DNA from: an uncultured Clostridia bacterium
Lineage (GTDB): Bacteria > Bacillota > Clostridia > Oscillospirales > Acutalibacteraceae
Assembly: GCA_947629295.1 (NCBI GenBank)
Contig: CANRDH010000045.1
Coordinates: 1 to 9,918 of the forward strand
Length of the DNA: 9,918 nt
Reading direction: 5' to 3'
Positions within the stretch are counted from its first letter, which is position 1. Each line of letters opens with the position of its first letter. The notes under the pieces were generated by a model. That model was given only the letters and a program-made list of their open reading frames with translations. It did no database searches and was not told where the DNA came from. The position numbers and the translations under genes were made by a program. Of this stretch, positions 6,505 to 9,918 are shown piece by piece.

Positions 6505-6711
6505 ATGTTTATTACAGTTGCAGGCGAGAAAAAAGAGGTTAAGGACGGATTGACGGTTGCTCAGCTTATTGTTGATGAAAATGTCGAAACACCCATGTAT
6601 GTTACGGTTTCAATAAATGATGAGTTTGTTGAAAGCGGCGAATTTGAAAGTACGGTAATAAGTGACGGTGACAATGTTGAATTTCTGTATTTCATGGGAG
6701 GCGGTCAGTAA
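6505..6711 (+). CDS. hcyS: ThiS/HcyS-like ubiquitin-fold sulfur carrier ending Gly-Gly-Gly-Gln
   Basis: A 68-residue beta-grasp protein of the ThiS/MoaD type: N-terminal strand MFITVAGEKKEV, VAQLI helix, VTVSINDEFV strand, and DGDNVEFLYFMGGG end. These carriers are adenylated on the terminal glycine carboxylate and then hold sulfide as a thiocarboxylate. This copy has one extra residue, Gln68, after the glycines, so it cannot be activated as encoded and must first be trimmed; the JAMM protease two genes on is the obvious candidate. AGGGG at 6491-6495 supports the start. The stop TAA shares its last base with the hcyF ATG. No thiG, thiH or thiE accompany it, so thiamine synthesis is less likely than homocysteine synthesis. 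The name follows the Wolinella HcyS system by gene context. Confidence 0.82.
   Translation: MFITVAGEKKEVKDGLTVAQLIVDENVETPMYVTVSINDEFVESGEFESTVISDGDNVEFLYFMGGGQ
6696..6701 (+). promoter_or_regulatory. Ribosome binding site of hcyF embedded in the hcyS Gly codons
   Basis: GGGAGG lies nine bases before the hcyF ATG, inside the last codons of hcyS (ATG GGA GGC GGT CAG TAA). The bases that encode the functional glycine tail also serve as the Shine-Dalgarno sequence for the E1 gene, and the stop and start overlap as TAATG. Confidence 0.75.
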
Positions 6712-7520
6712 TGGGATTTACCAATGAACAGATTGAGCGTTATTCCCGACATATTATTCTGAAAGAGGTCGGAGTAAAGGGACAGAAAAAACTCCTCGGC
6801 GGCAAGGTCCTTATAATCGGTGCAGGAGGTCTGGGTGCGCCTGCCGCAATGTATCTTGCAGCGGCGGGTGTGGGTACGATCGGTATTGCGGATGCAGACG
6901 AGGTTGACCTCTCTAATCTGCAAAGACAGATTATCCATGCTACTAAGGATGTCGGAAAGGCGAAGGTTCTTTCGGCAAAGGAAACAATGGAGGAAATGAA
7001 TCCCGACGTCAAGGTAAATACCTACCGTACCTTTGTAACAAGCGAGAACATTCTGGATTTGATAAAGGATTATGATTTTATAATTGACGGTACCGATAAT
7101 TTCCCGGCAAAGTTTCTTATCAATGACGCCTGTGTAATGGCTAAAAAGCCTTTTTCTCACGCAGGAATAATACGTTTCAAGGGTCAGCTTATGACATATG
7201 TTCCCGGAAAAGGTCCTTGCTACAGATGCGTATTTAAAAATCCGCCGCCAAAGGACGCTGTTCCGACCTGCAAGCAGGCGGGCGTTATCGGAGCAATGGG
7301 CGGTGTTATCGGGAGCCTGCAGGCTATGGAGGCAATAAAGTATATAATCGGCGTCGGAGAGCTTCTTACGGGATATTTGCTTACCTATGATGCTCTGTCA
7401 ATGGAGTTCCGTAAGATTAAGCTTCCCACAAAGACCGATAACTGCGCAATTTGCGGCACTCACCCGACTATTACGGAGCTTATAGACTATGAGCAGGCAG
7501 AATGTGATGGTGTTTTATGA
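6711..7520 (+). CDS. hcyF: ThiF/MoeB/HesA-family E1-like adenylyltransferase for the sulfur carrier
   Basis: A 269-residue E1-like enzyme that activates the C-terminal glycine of a beta-grasp carrier with ATP, allowing attack by sulfide. Visible features are the opening RYSRHIILKEVG typical of MoeB/ThiF, the nucleotide loop GAGGLG (37-42), DEVDLSNLQRQ (63-73) with the Arg finger, DGTDNF (126-131), two zinc-binding CxxC pairs (Cys170/Cys173 and Cys245/Cys248), and Cys187 in PTCKQAGV at the position of the ThiF/MoeB catalytic cysteine. It has no rhodanese domain, consistent with sulfide arriving directly from sulfite reduction or through TusA. It is flanked by the carrier gene upstream (one-base overlap) and the JAMM protease downstream (ATGA overlap). 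MoeB or ThiF for cofactor synthesis would be the alternative, but no partner genes support it. Confidence 0.86.
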   Translation: MGFTNEQIERYSRHIILKEVGVKGQKKLLGGKVLIIGAGGLGAPAAMYLAAAGVGTIGIADADEVDLSNLQRQIIHATKDVGKAKVLSAKETMEEMNPDVKVNTYRTFVTSENILDLIKDYDFIIDGTDNFPAKFLINDACVMAKKPFSHAGIIRFKGQLMTYVPGKGPCYRCVFKNPPPKDAVPTCKQAGVIGAMGGVIGSLQAMEAIKYIIGVGELLTGYLLTYDALSMEFRKIKLPTKTDNCAICGTHPTITELIDYEQAECDGVL

Positions 7521-7927
7521 TTATTTTAAGTAAATCAGACTATAATAGGATTGTAGAACACGCTTTTAAGGAGCTCCCGAATGAAGCCTGCGGACTTATT
7601 GCGGGGGAGATTAAGGGCGGCGATAAAATTATAAAAAAGGTATATCTGCTCACTAATATTGACCATTCAAACGAGCATTTCTCACTTGATTCTAAGGAAC
7701 AGCTTGCGGCGATAAAGGATATGAGAGCCTCGGGGTTTGTTCCCCTCGGTAACTGGCATTCGCATCCCGAATCCCCGTCACGTCCTTCCGACGAGGATAA
7801 AAGGCTTGCATTTGACAGCAAAGCAAGTTATATGATATTATCACTTATGGACAGGGAAAAGCCTGTGCTCAACTCCTTTAAGATCCGGGGGGATAATGCA
7901 GAAAAAGAGGAATTGGTTATTAAGTAA
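7517..7927 (+). CDS. hcyD: JAMM/MPN+ metalloprotease (HcyD/Mec-like)
   Basis: A 136-residue single-domain JAB1/MPN+ zinc protease. The complete metal site is present: Glu23 in NEACGLIAG, His81 and His83 in HSHPESPSRPSDED, and the H-x-H-x7-S-x2-D pattern closed by Ser91 and Asp94. Bacterial members next to ThiS/ThiF-like genes cut after the carrier's terminal glycine; Mycobacterium Mec releases cysteine from CysO, and Wolinella HcyD both removes a C-terminal residue and frees homocysteine from HcyS. Here it should remove Gln68 from HcyS and later hydrolyse the carrier-homocysteine conjugate. Its ATG overlaps the hcyF stop (ATGA). No signal peptide or membrane segment is visible, so it acts in the cytoplasm. 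Family and active site are clear; substrate is inferred from the operon. Confidence 0.86.
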   Translation: MIILSKSDYNRIVEHAFKELPNEACGLIAGEIKGGDKIIKKVYLLTNIDHSNEHFSLDSKEQLAAIKDMRASGFVPLGNWHSHPESPSRPSDEDKRLAFDSKASYMILSLMDREKPVLNSFKIRGDNAEKEELVIK

Positions 7928-7954
7928 GATATACCGTCATTTTGAGGTTAGCAT

Positions 7955-8869
7955 ATGTATGATGTAATTATTATAGGCAGCGGTCCGGCAGGCTTATCTG
8001 CCGCAATTTATGCCAAACGCGCGCAATTAAATGCAATTGTTATTGAAAAGCAGTATATGGGAACAGGTCAGATTGCCGAAAGCGAAAGAGTTGACAACTA
8101 TCCGGGTCTGTATGGCGAAAGCGGCTATGATTTGGGCGAAAAATTCCGACAGCACGCTGTTTCTCTCGGCGTTGAGTTCTATGAGGGTGAGGCTGAAAGA
8201 ATAAATCCGTCTGAGGGGGGCTATGATATAGTCCTTACCGATGATAAGACGCTTCGGACAAAAACAATTATTTATGCCGCAGGTGCAAATCCTAAAAAGC
8301 TCGATATAAAGGGCGAGGCTGAGTTTTTGGGCAAAGGAGTTTCCTATTGTGCAGTATGTGACGGAGCGTTTTATAAAGATAAAACAGTTGCAGTCATAGG
8401 CGGAGGAGATACCGCTTTGCAGGATGCCGTACTGCTTTCAAAAACAGCCCGCACGGTTTATCTTGTTCATCGCAGAGCCGAGTTCAGGGCAAATAAGACT
8501 CTGCAAAAAACAGTTGTTGATACCGAAAATATAAAGACTGTATTGAACGCTGTACCGCTTGAAATATCAGGTGATAAGAAGGTAGGCTCAATCAGGCTGA
8601 AACAGAACAATGAGGAAAAACTGCTGGGTGTTGACGGAGTATTTGCCGCAATAGGTACAATTCCCAATTCCCGGCTTTTAGACGGTATTGCGCAGCTTGA
8701 TGATAATAACTATGTTATTGCCGGTGAGGATGGAATAACCTCGGCGAATGGTATTTTTGCGGCGGGCGATGTCAGAACTAAGAAGCTCAGGCAGGTCGTA
8801 ACAGCCGTATCGGACGGAGCAAATTGTGTTGTGTCCGCCGAAGAATTTATATCGAAAATAAGTGAGTGA
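7955..8869 (+). CDS. trxB: Thioredoxin-disulfide reductase
   Basis: A 304-residue low-molecular-weight thioredoxin reductase, full length. In order: FAD-binding GSGPAG (8-13), second FAD-contact region TGQIAESERVDNYPG, the redox pair Cys132/Cys135 in CAVCDG, the pyridine-nucleotide loop GGGDTA (149-154), HRRAEFRA (172-179) whose arginines suit NADPH, and the C-terminal FAD motif GIFAAGDVR (266-274). GAGGT at 7944-7948 precedes the ATG by six bases; a 27-base gap separates it from hcyD. Placement inside the sulfur operon, with a thioredoxin-like gene upstream, suggests a dedicated reducing chain for sulfur assimilation rather than, or as well as, general disulfide homeostasis. A ferredoxin/flavin-dependent relative is less likely because the HRR motif is intact. 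Confidence 0.92.
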   Translation: MYDVIIIGSGPAGLSAAIYAKRAQLNAIVIEKQYMGTGQIAESERVDNYPGLYGESGYDLGEKFRQHAVSLGVEFYEGEAERINPSEGGYDIVLTDDKTLRTKTIIYAAGANPKKLDIKGEAEFLGKGVSYCAVCDGAFYKDKTVAVIGGGDTALQDAVLLSKTARTVYLVHRRAEFRANKTLQKTVVDTENIKTVLNAVPLEISGDKKVGSIRLKQNNEEKLLGVDGVFAAIGTIPNSRLLDGIAQLDDNNYVIAGEDGITSANGIFAAGDVRTKKLRQVVTAVSDGANCVVSAEEFISKISE

Positions 8870-8873
8870 TGAT

Positions 8874-9918
8874 ATGAAGGTTGAGAAGCTTAAAACAGAT
8901 ATTCTTATCATCGGGGGCGGTACGGCGGGCTGCTATGCCGCCCTTACAATATCGGAAAATTCCGATGCAAAGGTACTTATCTGTGAAAAAGCTCATGTTA
9001 AGAGAAGCGGATGTCTTGCCGCAGGTGTGAATGCACTTAACGCCTATATAGTTGACGGAAAAACCCCGCAGGACTATGTTGATTATGCCAAAAAGGACGC
9101 TGACGGTATAGTAAGGGAGGATTTGCTGCTTACTATGTCACAAAGGCTCAATGCAGTCACGGAACGTCTTGAAAAGCTCGGACTTGTGATACTCAAGGAC
9201 AAAAACGGAAAGTATGTTACAAGAGGAAACAGAAATCTGAAAATAAACGGAGAAAACATAAAGCCGATTTTAGCTGCGGCGGTTGAAAGGCTTCCGAATA
9301 CGGAAATACTTAACCGTGTAAATATTATAGATTTTTCGGTTAAGGATAATCGTATAAGCGGGGCATACGGAATAGGAATTGAAAATGAAACCTTTTACAT
9401 AATAGAGGCAAATGCCGTCATAGTTGCCACAGGCGGAGCCGCAGGACTTTATAAACCAAACAATCCGGGATTTTCACGGCATAAGATGTGGTATCCCCCC
9501 TTTAACACGGGAGCGGGATATGCAATGGGAATAAAAGCCGGGGCGGAAATGACGACCTTTGAAATGCGTTTTATTGCCCTCCGCTGCAAAGATACCATTG
9601 CTCCGACAGGAACCCTTGCTCAGGGAGTGGGTGCAAAGCAGATAAATTCACTCGGAGAGATTTACGAATCAAAGTACGGCATTACTACATCTCAGAGAGT
9701 TTACGGAACGGTAAATGAAAATCAGGAGGGAAGAGGCCCCTGTTATCTGAAAACAGAGGGGATAACACCTGATCAGGACGATGCTCTAAAAAAGGCATAT
9801 CTTAATATGGCACCCTCGCAAACACTGAAATGGATAGAAAGCGGAAAAAATCCCTCACAACGGAATGTCGAGATTGAGGGAACAGAGCCGTATATTGTAG
9901 GCGGACATACAGCAAGCG
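8874..9918 (+). CDS. aprA: Adenylylsulfate reductase alpha subunit (AprA-like), 3'-truncated
   Basis: The first 348 residues of a flavoprotein of the fumarate reductase/succinate dehydrogenase/AprA superfamily; the rest (family members run to about 550-650) is cut by the window edge. The FAD loop is GGGTAG (14-19), followed by KRSGCLAAGVNALN (43-56), VATGGAAGLY (184-193), NPGFSRHKMWYPPFNTGAG (197-215, an AprA hallmark), EMRFIALRCKDTIAPTGT (230-247), GRGPCYLKT (287-295) and EPYIVGGHTAS (338-348). These segments set it apart from fumarate reductase and L-aspartate oxidase. AprA reduces APS to sulfite and AMP with the ferredoxin-like AprB, not visible here. ATG at 8874 lies four bases after the trxB stop with no convincing Shine-Dalgarno sequence, so translation is probably coupled to trxB. 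In this context it is likely assimilatory. Confidence 0.88.
   Translation, partial: MKVEKLKTDILIIGGGTAGCYAALTISENSDAKVLICEKAHVKRSGCLAAGVNALNAYIVDGKTPQDYVDYAKKDADGIVREDLLLTMSQRLNAVTERLEKLGLVILKDKNGKYVTRGNRNLKINGENIKPILAAAVERLPNTEILNRVNIIDFSVKDNRISGAYGIGIENETFYIIEANAVIVATGGAAGLYKPNNPGFSRHKMWYPPFNTGAGYAMGIKAGAEMTTFEMRFIALRCKDTIAPTGTLAQGVGAKQINSLGEIYESKYGITTSQRVYGTVNENQEGRGPCYLKTEGITPDQDDALKKAYLNMAPSQTLKWIESGKNPSQRNVEIEGTEPYIVGGHTAS

Noticed and set aside
6505..7520. ThiS-ThiF pair as a thiamine synthesis locus, or a MoaD-MoeB molybdopterin pair
   Set aside because: No thiG, thiH, thiE, moaE or moaA is nearby, the carrier has an extra C-terminal Gln, and a JAMM protease and metY share the operon.
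7517..7927. JAMM protein as a RadC-like or phage-tail protease, or an antiviral ubiquitin-like conjugation system
   Set aside because: The carrier, E1 and JAMM trio superficially resembles bacterial ubiquitin-like defence modules, but there is no E2-like or defence gene and every neighbour is sulfur metabolism.
8874..9918. Fumarate reductase or L-aspartate oxidase identity for the last gene
   Set aside because: The segments with HKMWYPPFNTGAG and RCKDTIAPTGT are characteristic of AprA and not of those relatives; gene context agrees.

Overview
This window reads as part of a low-to-moderate G+C anaerobic Firmicute, most likely a Clostridia/Oscillospiraceae-type gut or sediment bacterium. That placement is an inference from purine-rich Shine-Dalgarno sequences, AT-rich intergenic DNA, frequent AGA/AAA codons and the gene families present; genus cannot be assigned from sequence alone. 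All genes are on the + strand and tightly packed. There are no mobile elements, RNA genes or CRISPR arrays.

Region 1 (1-3615) is the 3' part of a tetrapyrrole operon: a 5'-truncated fusion of uroporphyrinogen-III C-methyltransferase and uroporphyrinogen-III synthase (cobA-hemD), then hemB and hemL. The genes overlap by 32 and 4 bases. With upstream genes outside the window, this set would make uroporphyrinogen III from glutamyl-tRNA and methylate it towards precorrin-2, the precursor of siroheme and cobalamin.

Region 2 (3616-3829) is the only sizeable intergenic stretch. It holds a 17-bp near-perfect inverted repeat (a probable terminator without a clear U-tract), two copies of a bipartite operator-like element, and a good sigma-A-type promoter (TTGATT, 17-bp spacer, TATAAT) for the next operon.

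Region 3 (3845-9918) is a sulfur-assimilation operon: metY, a short siroheme sulfite reductase with a built-in 2x[4Fe-4S] ferredoxin domain, tusA, a thioredoxin-like gene, a ThiS-like sulfur-carrier gene (hcyS), a ThiF/MoeB-like E1 gene (hcyF), a JAMM metalloprotease gene (hcyD), a thioredoxin-reductase gene (trxB), and the start of an AprA-type adenylylsulfate reductase alpha subunit gene, cut by the window end.

The genes fit one pathway: APS to sulfite (AprA with an unseen partner), sulfite to sulfide (siroheme sulfite reductase), sulfide loaded as a thiocarboxylate onto HcyS (HcyF), transfer to an activated homoserine ester (MetY), and release of homocysteine by HcyD. This matches the protein-thiocarboxylate-dependent methionine route described for Wolinella succinogenes (HcyS/HcyF/HcyD/MetY). 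The adjacent tetrapyrrole operon could supply the siroheme precursor. The main point of interest is this complete carrier-protein homocysteine pathway in an apparently clostridial genome, with a carrier that ends Gly-Gly-Gly-Gln and so must be trimmed before it can be loaded.
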